A stretch of DNA of 64,000 nt from Burkholderiales bacterium (GTDB lineage: Bacteria; Pseudomonadota; Gammaproteobacteria; Burkholderiales; Burkholderiaceae_C), in the NCBI GenBank assembly GCA_003963115.1, contig RXJQ01000025.1, positions 1 to 64,000 on the forward strand. Reading direction: 5' to 3'. The notes beneath the pieces were generated by a model. That model was not told where the DNA came from, searched no databases, and worked only from the letters and a program-made list of their open reading frames with translations. Made by a program: the position numbers and the translations under genes. Positions 25,411 through 34,825 of the stretch are shown one piece after another (the first letter of the stretch is position 1; the number at the start of each line of letters is the position of its first letter).

Positions 25411-26195
25411 CAGAGTCCAACGCACGACTGGTTTTCATCACCGGCGCATCCAGTGGCATTGGCCAGGCCGTGGCGGCACGCTATGTGAAAGCCGGTTGGC
25501 GTGTGGCCCTCGTGGCGCGGCGTGTGGCCGAGATGCGGCAATGGGCCATCGCGCAAGGCTGGCCGGCCGACAAGTGGTCCATCTACGAGGCCGATGTCCG
25601 CAATGAGGCTGCGGTCGCGGCCGCCGCACAAACCTGCATGCGCACGCAGGGCCTGCCCGATGTCGTGATCGCCAATGCCGGCATCAGCGTTGGGGTGGAC
25701 CTCAGCCTGGCAGAAGACCTGTCCGTGTTGCGCGACCTCATGGACACCAACGTCATCGGCCTGGCGGCGACCTTCCAGCCCTTCATCGCGCCGATGAAGG
25801 AGCGCGGCCATGGCATCCTCGTGGGCATGGCCAGCGTGGCGGCCATCCGGGGCTTGCCGGGTCACGCGGGCTACTGCGGCGCCAAGGCCGCGGTCGTGCA
25901 GATCTGCGAGGCGCTCAGGGGCGAGTTGCGCGGCCGTGGCATCCGGGTCGTGACCCTGGTGCCAGGCTATGTCGACACGCCCTTGACGCGTCCCAACACC
26001 TACCCCATGCCTTTCCTGATGAAGGCCGATGCCTTTGCGGAGAAGGCCTTCCACGCCATCGAGAAGGGTCAGCGCTGGCGCGTCATTCCCTGGCAGATGA
26101 GCCTGGTCGTGCGTGTGATGAGCTGGCTGCCGCGCTGGTTTTTCGACGCCGTTGCCGGCTCACAGCAGCACCGCAAGAAGCAACGCCGGACCTGA
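25407..26195 (+). CDS. SDR family oxidoreductase
   Basis: LVFITGASSGIGQAVAARY; ANAGIS; YCGAKAAV. Confidence 0.92.
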   Translation: MTESNARLVFITGASSGIGQAVAARYVKAGWRVALVARRVAEMRQWAIAQGWPADKWSIYEADVRNEAAVAAAAQTCMRTQGLPDVVIANAGISVGVDLSLAEDLSVLRDLMDTNVIGLAATFQPFIAPMKERGHGILVGMASVAAIRGLPGHAGYCGAKAAVVQICEALRGELRGRGIRVVTLVPGYVDTPLTRPNTYPMPFLMKADAFAEKAFHAIEKGQRWRVIPWQMSLVVRVMSWLPRWFFDAVAGSQQHRKKQRRT

Positions 26196-26235
26196 GCAGC
26201 GGCCGGCATGGCCGTTAAAGCCAGGACGGCTCATG

Positions 26236-26266
26236 AAAAAAGGCGACGCCGCTGCATCGCCTTTTT
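26236..26266. terminator. Bidirectional terminator between convergent genes
   Basis: AAAAAAGGCGA-cgccgctgca-TCGCCTTTTT. Confidence 0.75.
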
Positions 26267-26313
26267 GCTTGGTGCTCAAGACAACCTGAGGTTCAGGCAG
26301 CCTTGCAGCGGGA

Positions 26314-26805
26314 TCAATAACCGCCGCCGCCGTAGCCACCGCCGTCGCCACCGCGACCGCCGCCACCGTAGCCGCCACGGCCACCGCCGCCGCCATAACC
26401 ACCGCCGCCGCCACCTTCGCGACGGCCACCACCGTAGCCGCCACCGCCGCCACCGCCGCCTTCGCGACGGCCGCCACCGAAGCCGCCACCACCACCGCCG
26501 CCGCCGCCGCCAGCGCTACCGCCGCCGTAGGGGCTGCGGAAACCAGCAGGACGCTCTTCACGAGGACGGGCCTCGTTCACGACCACGGCGCGGCCAGCCA
26601 CGGGCTGACCGTTCAGGCCGTTGATGGCGGCCTGGGCTTCGGCGTCGGAACTCATTTCGACGAAGCCAAAACCCTTGGAGCGACCGGTTTCGCGGTCCAT
26701 CATCACCTTGGCGGAGCTCACGGCACCAAATTGAGAGAAAGCGTCGTTCAGATCCTGATCGCGCACGCTGTAGGCAAGGTTGCCTACGTAAAGTTTGTTG
26801 CCCAC
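26314..26805 (-). CDS. RRM-domain RNA-binding protein with Gly-rich C-terminal tail
   Basis: KLYVGNLAYSVRDQDLNDAFSQFGAVSSAKVMMDRETGRSKGFGFVEM (RNP1/RNP2), then a GGGGYGGGRREGG repeat tail. Confidence 0.95.
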   Translation of the reverse strand: MGNKLYVGNLAYSVRDQDLNDAFSQFGAVSSAKVMMDRETGRSKGFGFVEMSSDAEAQAAINGLNGQPVAGRAVVVNEARPREERPAGFRSPYGGGSAGGGGGGGGGGFGGGRREGGGGGGGGYGGGRREGGGGGGYGGGGGRGGYGGGGRGGDGGGYGGGGY

Positions 26806-26999
26806 GAGAGAGCCCCTTTCAAAGTAACCATGTGGAGCTTCAACCCATCAGGACCCATTCCAACGACGGTGCCGCTACCAGACACAGACCAAAACATTAT
26901 GGTTGATGCAGACACAGACATCCAGCTATTTCAACCCTTATTTATGCGCTGCTGTCAACCATCCGGGCGCGGTGTTGCAAGCTTTCCTCAAATTTCCCT

Positions 27000-27013
27000 A
27001 GGGGCTAGCCCCT
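27000..27013. repeat. Perfect 14-bp palindrome AGGGGCTAGCCCCT
   Basis: Read directly; intergenic between the divergent RRM and membrane-protein genes. Confidence 0.8.
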
Positions 27014-27066
27014 ATGATCAGCGGACATTCAGCGCCCGATGATGCTCTTTCATCGCCGACCCCGAG

Positions 27067-28017
27067 ATGCCCGAAAAGCCGATTTCTCCCTCTTTTGATG
27101 CCAAAAAGCCGCGTTTTGACTGGTGGCAGGCCCTGGTGAGGGTGCTTTCCAGCATCGAGGCCGTGCGCGATGGGCAGGCGATGTATGTGTTGCTGGCGGC
27201 GTTTTCCGGCGCGGGTCTGGCGCTGGCCACGGCCCAGTCGTCCATGGGGCGGGGCGAGATGAACTGGGCGATCGGGCAGGGGGCTGCGGCGTTGTTCATC
27301 GCTTTTTACGGGGCCACGGCTACGGGGCTCCTGCTCATGGACCGTGCCATGGGCCGGCCCAGCCGCGATGTGGTGCAGGCCGTGGAAGATGCCTTGGGCA
27401 TTGGTCACCGCGTGCTGGCCATCTTGCTGATGACGGGGCTGGGCGCGGCGGCGCTGGCTGGCGGCCTGCTGGGCTTGTACTGGCTCAGCGGCCTGCCCAA
27501 GATCGGGCCCTGGCTGTTCGTGCTGGTCGTACCGGTCACGGTGCTGTTGATCGGGCTGGCGCTGATGGCGGGCGCAGCGGTGGTCGCGCCCCTTACTGGG
27601 CCGATCGTCTGGGCGGGGGCATCATCATGGGAGGGCGTGCAGCTGATGTGTCGCCTGATCCGCGAGCGTCTGTTGCAAGCCGGCGTCCTGGTGGCCGGCT
27701 TGAGCCTGGCCACGGGCCTGGTCGGCGCGGCCACCAGCCTGTTCGTGATGGTGGGCGGGCGCGTCATGGCAGAAGCCTCGGTCTTCGTGCTGGGCGTGCC
27801 CGTCAACCCGGACGTGCTGATGGCGGGCCTGTTCGGCTACGGGCTGCACAACATCAATGCAACGGGCATCCCCAAGGAGGCCTATCCGTACATCTCGGCG
27901 GCCACGGTTGGCGGAGGGGTGGTGTTCGCGCTGGCCCTGGTGCTGCCGACCCTGGTCTATCTGCGCGGGGTGTGCGAGGTCTACCTGGCGCTGATGGCGG
28001 CCGATGAGCTGGAATAG
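27067..28017 (+). CDS. Conserved hypothetical polytopic membrane protein
   Basis: 316 aa, multiple hydrophobic segments; no recognised motif. Confidence 0.65.
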   Translation: MPEKPISPSFDAKKPRFDWWQALVRVLSSIEAVRDGQAMYVLLAAFSGAGLALATAQSSMGRGEMNWAIGQGAAALFIAFYGATATGLLLMDRAMGRPSRDVVQAVEDALGIGHRVLAILLMTGLGAAALAGGLLGLYWLSGLPKIGPWLFVLVVPVTVLLIGLALMAGAAVVAPLTGPIVWAGASSWEGVQLMCRLIRERLLQAGVLVAGLSLATGLVGAATSLFVMVGGRVMAEASVFVLGVPVNPDVLMAGLFGYGLHNINATGIPKEAYPYISAATVGGGVVFALALVLPTLVYLRGVCEVYLALMAADELE

Positions 28018-28053
28018 CCTGCTGCGGCGTGTTGCTGGCAGGTCCAGCCACGT

Positions 28054-28905
28054 TCAGAAGTGCGCGAGGTAGCCGCCGTCCACCGCCAGGGTCTGGCCGG
28101 TGACATAGCTGGCGGCGTCGCTGGCGAGGAAGACCACCGCCCCGGCGATTTCTGCCGGGCGGCCCCAGCGGCCCAGTGAGGTACGCCGCGACAACCACTG
28201 CGCCACGTCGGCATCGCTCACCATCGCTTCATTGGCCTCGGTGGCGAAATAGCCTGGCGCCACGGCGTTGACCGTGATGCCGCGCGGCCCCAGCTCGGCG
28301 GCCAGCGCCCGGGTGGCGGCATCCAGGCCGCCTTTGGCCACGGTGTAGGCCACGTCGCCGGCACGCGAGATGGGGCCGGCGATCGAGGTGATGTTGATGA
28401 TGCGAGCCTGGCCAGCTGCCGCGGAGCCACCGGCCAGCATGCCTTGCGCGGCTTCACGGGCCAGGGCCAGCGGCGCGATCAGGTTGATGTCAAACAGGCG
28501 GCGAAAGTCGTCGATCGCGAAGTCGTCCAAGGGGCGGCGGTCGCGCTGGCCCACGTTGTTGACGAGGATGTCGAGCCGGCCGCTTGCCTCTTGGACAAGG
28601 GCGAGCGCGGCTTGACGCGCGGTGTCATCGGCGATGTCGAAGGGCAGGGCGTCGACCTGGAGGGACGAGGATGTCGGCTTGGATGACGAGGCGTGGGCGA
28701 CGCCGTCTGCACGGATGCGCGCGACCGCTTCCTGCAAGGCCACGGCATCCCGGCCATTGAGCCAGACATGCGCGCCTGCCCAGGCCAGTGCCTGCGCGAT
28801 CTCGAAACCCAGGCCGCGTGCGGCGCCGGTGACCAGGGCCACGCGGCCATCGAGGCGGAAGGGATGGGTCCTTGCAGGGTGCGTCGTTGCCAGGCTGCTG
28901 CTCAT
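28054..28905 (-). CDS. SDR family oxidoreductase
   Basis: GRVALVTGAARGLGFEIAQALAWAGAHV; NNVGQRD; YTVAKGG; VTGQTLAVDGGY. Confidence 0.92.
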   Translation of the reverse strand: MSSSLATTHPARTHPFRLDGRVALVTGAARGLGFEIAQALAWAGAHVWLNGRDAVALQEAVARIRADGVAHASSSKPTSSSLQVDALPFDIADDTARQAALALVQEASGRLDILVNNVGQRDRRPLDDFAIDDFRRLFDINLIAPLALAREAAQGMLAGGSAAAGQARIINITSIAGPISRAGDVAYTVAKGGLDAATRALAAELGPRGITVNAVAPGYFATEANEAMVSDADVAQWLSRRTSLGRWGRPAEIAGAVVFLASDAASYVTGQTLAVDGGYLAHF

Positions 28906-28923
28906 GCCATGATTGTGCCCCTC

Positions 28924-29340
28924 ATGAGCCAGCGCCCGCATTCTTCATCACCGTCGTCATCTGCCGAAGCCTGCCCTTGCGGCCGGCCCGCCCTATACGA
29001 GGACTGTTGCGGGCGCTACCACGATGGCCCGCTGGCTTTGCTCGCGCCCGATCCCGAGTCACTGATGCGCTCGCGTTACAGCGCCTTCGTCAAGGACTTG
29101 CGCCCCTATCTGCTGGCAACCTGGCATGCTTCGGCACGGCCCGACGCCATCGAGGCGCCCGAACCGGGCTTGAGCTGGCTGGGCCTGGACGTCAAGCGTG
29201 CGCGCATGCTGGCCGAAGACCGTGGCCTGGTCGAGTTCGTGGCGCGCAGCAAGCTGGGCGGCCGGGCGCATCGGCTGCACGAGGTCAGCGAGTTCGTGCG
29301 CGAGGGTGGCCGCTGGTTTTACCTGAGGGCGCAGGATTGA
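28924..29340 (+). CDS. YchJ family protein (UPF0225, SEC-C-like Cys motif)
   Basis: ACPCGRPALYEDCCGRYHDG...ESLMRSRYSAFV. Confidence 0.9.
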   Translation: MSQRPHSSSPSSSAEACPCGRPALYEDCCGRYHDGPLALLAPDPESLMRSRYSAFVKDLRPYLLATWHASARPDAIEAPEPGLSWLGLDVKRARMLAEDRGLVEFVARSKLGGRAHRLHEVSEFVREGGRWFYLRAQD

Positions 29341-29492
29341 CCTGAGGCAAATGGTTCACAGCTGGGCTGGCCTGGGGCCCCCTCAGGCGAGGGGTTCCAG
29401 CAGGGGCAAAGGGGCTTCCCCGGGCGACAAAACCCGTTGCACGCCCTATCGTTGCGTCTGCGCCCACTCGTGTAACGCTTGACGTCCAAACC

Positions 29493-30515
29493 ATGTCGCT
29501 TGACCTCGCACACCTCAACCCTGTCCAGATCATGATGGGGATCCTGGGGGGCTCCGCCGTCGTGTTCACCGCCCTGGAGGGGCTGCTCATCGGCAAGCGC
29601 GCCGGTGGCGAGCCCTATGACTGGCGTGCCTTCTGGACCACGGTGCGCATCAACCTGCTGCGCGTGGTGGCCGAGTCCATCCCCATGGGTGTGGTGTTGG
29701 GCGTGGCGCTCCCCTTTGGCGCCTGGATGTACGAGCACCGCCTCTGGACCGTGCCCATGAACACCTGGTGGGGCTGGGTGGCGATGTTCTTCTGCACCGA
29801 GTTCTTCTATTACTGGCTGCACCGGGCGGGCCACCGCATCCGCTGGTACTGGGCCTCTCATGCCATCCATCACACCGGCAACCAGTACAACCTGGCGGCG
29901 GCCTTTCGGCAGTCGGTCACCGGCAAGATCTCGGGTGGCTTCGTGTTTTTCGCCCCTCAGTGTCTGCTGGGCTTTTCGCCGGATGCGGTGTTGATCTCCT
30001 ACGGTGTCAACCTCGTCTACCAGTTCTGGATCCACACCGACCTGATCCACAAGATCCCCTTCATCGAAGGCATCCTGAACACACCCTCGGCGCACCGGGT
30101 GCACCACGCCGCCAATGTCGAGTACCTCGATTGCAACTACGGCGGCACCATCATGCTGTTCGATCACCTTTTTGGGACCTATGTGCCTGAGAAAGAGGGC
30201 GTGCCGATTCGCTACGGCCTGGTGAAGTCGATGACGACCTACAGCGCCATCAAGGTGTGCTTCTTCGAATGGGCCAACATCCTGCGCGACGTGTTGCGCG
30301 CGCGCAGCCTGAAGGATGCGCTGGGCTATGCCTTCGGGCCACCGGGCTGGGCGCCTGAAGGCAGGGGCTTGACCACCGATGCCCTGCGCCGGCAGATGCA
30401 GGCGGCCACGGGCTCGCCCACTGGCGCGCCGACCGACGAGATGCTGGACCGCATGGCAGCCAGTGTGGCGGCCGCGCCTGATCTCAACAACCGGTCGCCC
30501 GCTCCAGTGCGCTGA
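29493..30515 (+). CDS. Sterol desaturase / fatty acid hydroxylase family membrane protein
   Basis: [32 protein letters not shown] histidine boxes. Confidence 0.93.
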   Translation: MSLDLAHLNPVQIMMGILGGSAVVFTALEGLLIGKRAGGEPYDWRAFWTTVRINLLRVVAESIPMGVVLGVALPFGAWMYEHRLWTVPMNTWWGWVAMFFCTEFFYYWLHRAGHRIRWYWASHAIHHTGNQYNLAAAFRQSVTGKISGGFVFFAPQCLLGFSPDAVLISYGVNLVYQFWIHTDLIHKIPFIEGILNTPSAHRVHHAANVEYLDCNYGGTIMLFDHLFGTYVPEKEGVPIRYGLVKSMTTYSAIKVCFFEWANILRDVLRARSLKDALGYAFGPPGWAPEGRGLTTDALRRQMQAATGSPTGAPTDEMLDRMAASVAAAPDLNNRSPAPVR

Positions 30516-30738
30516 GCCAGTGCATGGCCTGCGTGCGTGATTGGCCGCACATTTCCTCGCTGGGTTGAAGCGAGCCGCACACGGCGGGGCGCTCAGGCTG
30601 GCCGAACAGGCGGCAGCGCAAATCGTCATCCAGATGCGGGCAGGGCACGCCGGCGGGTTTGCCGTGAGGCAGACCAGGCATGGGAGATGAGATGGACGGG
30701 GCGGTGCAACAGGCCGCGCAGCCAGATCGGCAGTTCAT
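30484..30738 (-). CDS. YkgJ family cysteine cluster protein
   Basis: [54 protein letters not shown]. Confidence 0.85.
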   Translation of the reverse strand: MNCRSGCAACCTAPSISSPMPGLPHGKPAGVPCPHLDDDLRCRLFGQPERPAVCGSLQPSEEMCGQSRTQAMHWLSALERATGC

Positions 30739-30870
30739 GAGGCTCCTGCGAAGGGAGACTCTATTGTCGTGGACGCCGAGGAGGATATGGTTCGTGTACT
30801 GATGCGCGCCGTCGCCACCTTGGAAGGAGAAGCCCTGTTTTAGTTTTTGAGGTGACGACAGCGATCTACC

Positions 30871-31548
30871 TCAGTGTAGACCGAGGGGGTCGCAATGGGC
30901 CATCCCTAGTTTCATGGGGCGAAGCGGCCGTGAAATCCGGACGACAGTGCCCACGGCCAGCAGACCCAGGCCCGAGAGCAGCCAGGTGGCGGGCTCGGGC
31001 ACGGCGGTCAGGGTGCCGACCACGATGCCCGGCTCACGGAAGGCCATGGCGCTGTTGACAACCTTCAACTGACCTTGCCCATCGACCTGGAGGTGCGCCC
31101 AGCCAAAGCTGGTCCAGGCATGGTTGGCCCAAGAGAAGCCGGGGTCGGAGCCACTGCGGGTGCCGACGCCAAGGTAGAAGTCCTGCCCGACTTGGACCGG
31201 CGTGTTTTGCAGGGTGTAGAGCGAGACGAAGTTGCTCTGCGAGGTGATGGTCAGGGCGTCGCCCGGCTTGACCAGGAAGAGCTCCGAGCCTTCGTCGGCG
31301 TTGTAGCTCAGAAAGGTCAGGGCGCCCTTGGCCGCATCGTAGTTCACGATGGAGCCCGTGTAGTCTCCCTGCACAGTTTGATCCACCGCGATGTAGGTGT
31401 TGGCTTCGGGGTAGCCACTGATGCTCTCCGGCAGGACGGCCCAGTGCCCGGACTCGACGGTGGCATGGGCCATGGCGGCCAGACTGCTCAGGCAGACGGC
31501 CAGGATGGTCGAACGAAAACGGCCCACGGCCTTGTGGGTGATGTGCAT
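30871..31548 (-). CDS. PEP-CTERM sorting domain protein
   Basis: Signal peptide MHITHKAVGRFRSTILAVCLSSLAAMAHA; VPEPATWLLSGLGLLAVGTVVRISR. Confidence 0.8.
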   Translation of the reverse strand: MHITHKAVGRFRSTILAVCLSSLAAMAHATVESGHWAVLPESISGYPEANTYIAVDQTVQGDYTGSIVNYDAAKGALTFLSYNADEGSELFLVKPGDALTITSQSNFVSLYTLQNTPVQVGQDFYLGVGTRSGSDPGFSWANHAWTSFGWAHLQVDGQGQLKVVNSAMAFREPGIVVGTLTAVPEPATWLLSGLGLLAVGTVVRISRPLRPMKLGMAHCDPLGLH

Positions 31549-31780
31549 GTGGTCACTCCCGATGGTTGAATAGTTGAAGGCGTATCGTGCCGTGCCGGCT
31601 CCTTTTTGACCAGAGGCTTTATACGGGTATCCCGCAGCAGGGGGCGCTGGGTGCACTTGGGCTGCATGACGCGGATCACCGGAAGGCCCACAGATCAGAC
31701 GTGTTTCAGTACAATGGAAGGTTGCTCAAAAATGCAGCAATCTGGTAGCAGCTGTATGAGTAGTCTGATAGGCGCAGCCC

Positions 31781-33853
31781 ATGCTTTATCCCCAAGAATT
31801 TGACGTGATCGTGGTTGGCGGTGGCCATGCCGGCACCGAAGCCGCGCTGGCTGCTGCCCGCATGGGTTGTGCGACCTTGCTCTTGACCCACAACATCGAG
31901 ACATTGGGCCAGATGAGCTGCAACCCGTCCATCGGCGGGATCGGCAAGGGCCACCTCGTCAAGGAGGTCGATGCCCTGGGCGGCGCGATGGCCGCGGCCA
32001 CCGACGAAGGCGGCATCCAGTTCCGCATTCTCAATTCGAGCAAGGGGCCGGCTGTGCGGGCCACCCGCGCGCAGGCCGATCGCATTCTGTACAAGGCGGC
32101 CATCCGCCGCCGTCTGGAGAACCAGTCCAATCTGTGGCTGTTCCAGCAGGCGGTGGACGACCTGATGGTCGAGGGCGACCGGGTGGTGGGCGCGGTCACG
32201 CAAGTCGGCATCCGCTTTCGGGCACGCACGGTGGTGCTGACGGCGGGCACCTTCCTGGACGGCAAGATCCACGTGGGCCTGCAGAACTACAGTGCGGGCC
32301 GGGCAGGGGATCCGCCGGCGGTGTCCTTGTCAGCCCGCTTGAAGGAGTTGAAGCTACCGCAAGGGCGCTTGAAGACCGGCACGCCGCCGCGCATCGACGG
32401 CCGCAGCATCGATTTCAGCAAGCTGACCGAACAGCCAGGTGACGGTGTCGACCTGGTGGGCAGCTGGGGCGAGTCGGCTCCGACGGGCCCCGATGTACCG
32501 GTGTTCAGCTTCCTGGGCACACCGGACCAGCACCCGCGCCAGCTGCCATGCTGGATCACGCACACCAACCAGCAGACGCACGACATCATCCGCTCGGGTT
32601 TTGACCGCAGCCCCATGTTCACTGGCGTGATCGAAGGGGTGGGGCCGCGCTACTGCCCCAGCATCGAAGACAAGATCAACCGCTTTGCCGACAAGGACTC
32701 GCACCAGATCTTCTTGGAGCCCGAAGGTCTGACGACCAACGAGTTCTACCCCAACGGGATCAGCACCTCGCTGCCGTTCGACATCCAGCTGGGCGCGCTG
32801 CGCACCATGCCCGGGCTGGAGAACGCCTACATCCTTCGGCCAGGCTATGCGATCGAGTACGACTACTTCGACCCGCGCGCGCTGAAGTCCACCTTCGAGA
32901 CCAAGGCGATCCAGGGCCTGTTCTTCGCCGGCCAGATCAATGGCACGACGGGTTACGAAGAGGCGGCGGCCCAAGGCCTGTTCGCCGGGCTCAATGCCGG
33001 TTTGCAAGCCAAGGGTCGAGAGCCCTGGACGCCACGCCGCGACCAGGCCTACCTCGGCGTGCTGGTCGACGACCTGATCACCAAGGGCGTGACCGAACCC
33101 TACCGCATGTTCACCAGCCGGGCCGAGTTCCGCCTGCAGCTGCGGGAAGACAATGCCGACCTGCGCCTGACCGAGACCGGGCGCGAACTGGGCCTGGTGG
33201 ATGACGCACGCTGGGACGCCTTCAACCGCAAGCGCGACGCCGTTTCACGTGAAACAGAAAGACTGCGGACCACGTGGGTGCGACCTGCCACCTTGTTGGC
33301 GGAGGACGCCGAGCGCCTGATCGGCAAGGCTTTGGAGCGCGAGTACAACCTGGCCGACCTGTTGCGTCGCCCCGGGGTGGGCTTCGACAAGGTCAGCGAG
33401 GCCGCCCACATCGCGGCACAAAAGCATGCGGCCTTGCGCGCTGAAGCGGGGAAGGTCGACGATGTTTCACGTGAAACGCCGCCATCGGTGAGCCGGGCTA
33501 CGCTGCGCGAAGGCCTGGGCGTGGCGCTGGCCGACGCGGTGATCGAGCAGGTGGAGATCAGCATCAAGTACGCCGGCTACATCGACAAGCAGAACGATGA
33601 GGTCGAGCGTGCGGTGCACTTCGAGAACATGAAGCTGCCCGCCGAATTGGACTACATGCAGGTGGCGGCCTTGAGCATCGAGGTCCGGCAGAAGCTGAGC
33701 AAGCATCGGCCCGAAACCCTGGGGCAGGCTTCGCGGATTTCGGGGATCACGCCGGCGGCCATCTCGCTGCTGCTGATCCACCTGAAGAAAGGCCGCTTCA
33801 AGGGCTTTGCCGCCAACGACCACCGGGAGTCGGCCGGCAACGAGGCGGCGTGA
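31781..33853 (+). CDS. mnmG: tRNA uridine-5-carboxymethylaminomethyl modification enzyme MnmG (GidA)
   Basis: [56 protein letters not shown]. Confidence 0.97.
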   Translation: MLYPQEFDVIVVGGGHAGTEAALAAARMGCATLLLTHNIETLGQMSCNPSIGGIGKGHLVKEVDALGGAMAAATDEGGIQFRILNSSKGPAVRATRAQADRILYKAAIRRRLENQSNLWLFQQAVDDLMVEGDRVVGAVTQVGIRFRARTVVLTAGTFLDGKIHVGLQNYSAGRAGDPPAVSLSARLKELKLPQGRLKTGTPPRIDGRSIDFSKLTEQPGDGVDLVGSWGESAPTGPDVPVFSFLGTPDQHPRQLPCWITHTNQQTHDIIRSGFDRSPMFTGVIEGVGPRYCPSIEDKINRFADKDSHQIFLEPEGLTTNEFYPNGISTSLPFDIQLGALRTMPGLENAYILRPGYAIEYDYFDPRALKSTFETKAIQGLFFAGQINGTTGYEEAAAQGLFAGLNAGLQAKGREPWTPRRDQAYLGVLVDDLITKGVTEPYRMFTSRAEFRLQLREDNADLRLTETGRELGLVDDARWDAFNRKRDAVSRETERLRTTWVRPATLLAEDAERLIGKALEREYNLADLLRRPGVGFDKVSEAAHIAAQKHAALRAEAGKVDDVSRETPPSVSRATLREGLGVALADAVIEQVEISIKYAGYIDKQNDEVERAVHFENMKLPAELDYMQVAALSIEVRQKLSKHRPETLGQASRISGITPAAISLLLIHLKKGRFKGFAANDHRESAGNEAA
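33241..33256. promoter_or_regulatory. parS: parS-like site CGTTTCACGTGAAACA (15/16 to TGTTTCACGTGAAACA)
   Basis: Read directly; inside mnmG. Confidence 0.9.
33463..33478. promoter_or_regulatory. parS: parS-like site TGTTTCACGTGAAACG (15/16)
   Basis: Read directly; inside mnmG. Confidence 0.9.
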
Positions 33854-33902
33854 TGCGAGATGGACGCCTGATGGACGACGAGACCACTGAGACGGAGCAG
33901 GG

Positions 33903-34715
33903 ATGTCATCTCAAGTGAAACGGGGGGCTAAGACGAGTGGCCCGGCCGCTGTGCCGCGTGGGGCGTCGCGTATTGCACCGAGTGCTGCCTCAGCGGCTTC
34001 AGCCCCCCAGCCAGCGAAGCCCGCGAGCAAGCGGCCGCCACCGGCCTGGTCACAGGCGCAATGGCTGGCGGCACTGCCGCCGGTGCTGGCGTCTTTGCAA
34101 CTGAGCCTGAGCGAAGGCCAGCAGACGCAACTGGCCGACTACATGGTCATGCTGGCTCACTGGAACAGCACCTTCAACCTCACTGCGCTGCGCGATCCTC
34201 AAGACATGCTGAGCCACCACCTGGCCGACTGCCTGACGGTGCTGGCGCCGCTGCAACGTCATCTGCAATCGCTCCCGGTGCCGGCTGTGAAGCTGCTCGA
34301 TGTGGGCAGCGGTGGCGGGCTGCCGGGTGTGGTGCTCGCCATCTGTCACCCGGAGGTGCAGGTGACGTGCGTGGACACGGTCGGCAAGAAGGCCGCGTTT
34401 ATCCGCCAGGTGGCGGCCGAGTTGCGCCTGCCCAATCTGCGCGGGGAGCATGCACGGGTCGAGACCTTGAAGGGTCATTACGACCTGATCACCTCGCGGG
34501 CCTTTGCCTCTTTGGTGGATTTCGTGTCCTTGACGCGCGCGATCCTGGCGCCTGGCGCGGTCTGGATGGCCATGAAAGGCAAGCAACCAGACGAAGAGCG
34601 GGCCCAACTGCCCGCAGATATCGACGTGTTTCACGTGGAACAACTCCAGGTACCTGGCCTGGATGCCGAGCGTTGCCTGATCTGGATGCGGCCGCTGAGC
34701 GCTGAGCCTGTGTGA
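33903..34715 (+). CDS. rsmG: 16S rRNA (guanine-N7) methyltransferase RsmG (GidB)
   Basis: YMVMLAHWNSTFNLTALRDPQDMLSHHLADCL; LLDVGSGGGLPGVVLAI. Confidence 0.96.
   Translation: MSSQVKRGAKTSGPAAVPRGASRIAPSAASAASAPQPAKPASKRPPPAWSQAQWLAALPPVLASLQLSLSEGQQTQLADYMVMLAHWNSTFNLTALRDPQDMLSHHLADCLTVLAPLQRHLQSLPVPAVKLLDVGSGGGLPGVVLAICHPEVQVTCVDTVGKKAAFIRQVAAELRLPNLRGEHARVETLKGHYDLITSRAFASLVDFVSLTRAILAPGAVWMAMKGKQPDEERAQLPADIDVFHVEQLQVPGLDAERCLIWMRPLSAEPV
34627..34642. promoter_or_regulatory. parS: parS-like site TGTTTCACGTGGAACA (15/16)
   Basis: Read directly; inside rsmG. Confidence 0.85.
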
Positions 34716-34825
34716 CCTTGATGCGGCGCAAGTTTTGGCTGGCGCCCTTCAAATTGCGTGCATTCCCGGTCAACCGCAGCGGGGGCTCAAGGGTTGAACA
34801 CCGATTCAATGCAGGAGAAAAACAG

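Noticed and set aside
26320-26530. Short CCGCCACCG-type repeats
   Set aside because: They encode the Gly-rich tail of the RRM protein; not a CRISPR array or intergenic satellite.
26160-26624. Ala/Val-rich and Arg/His-rich ORFs overlapping the Gly-rich tail
   Set aside because: Frame-shifted translations of the GGC-rich repeat tract.
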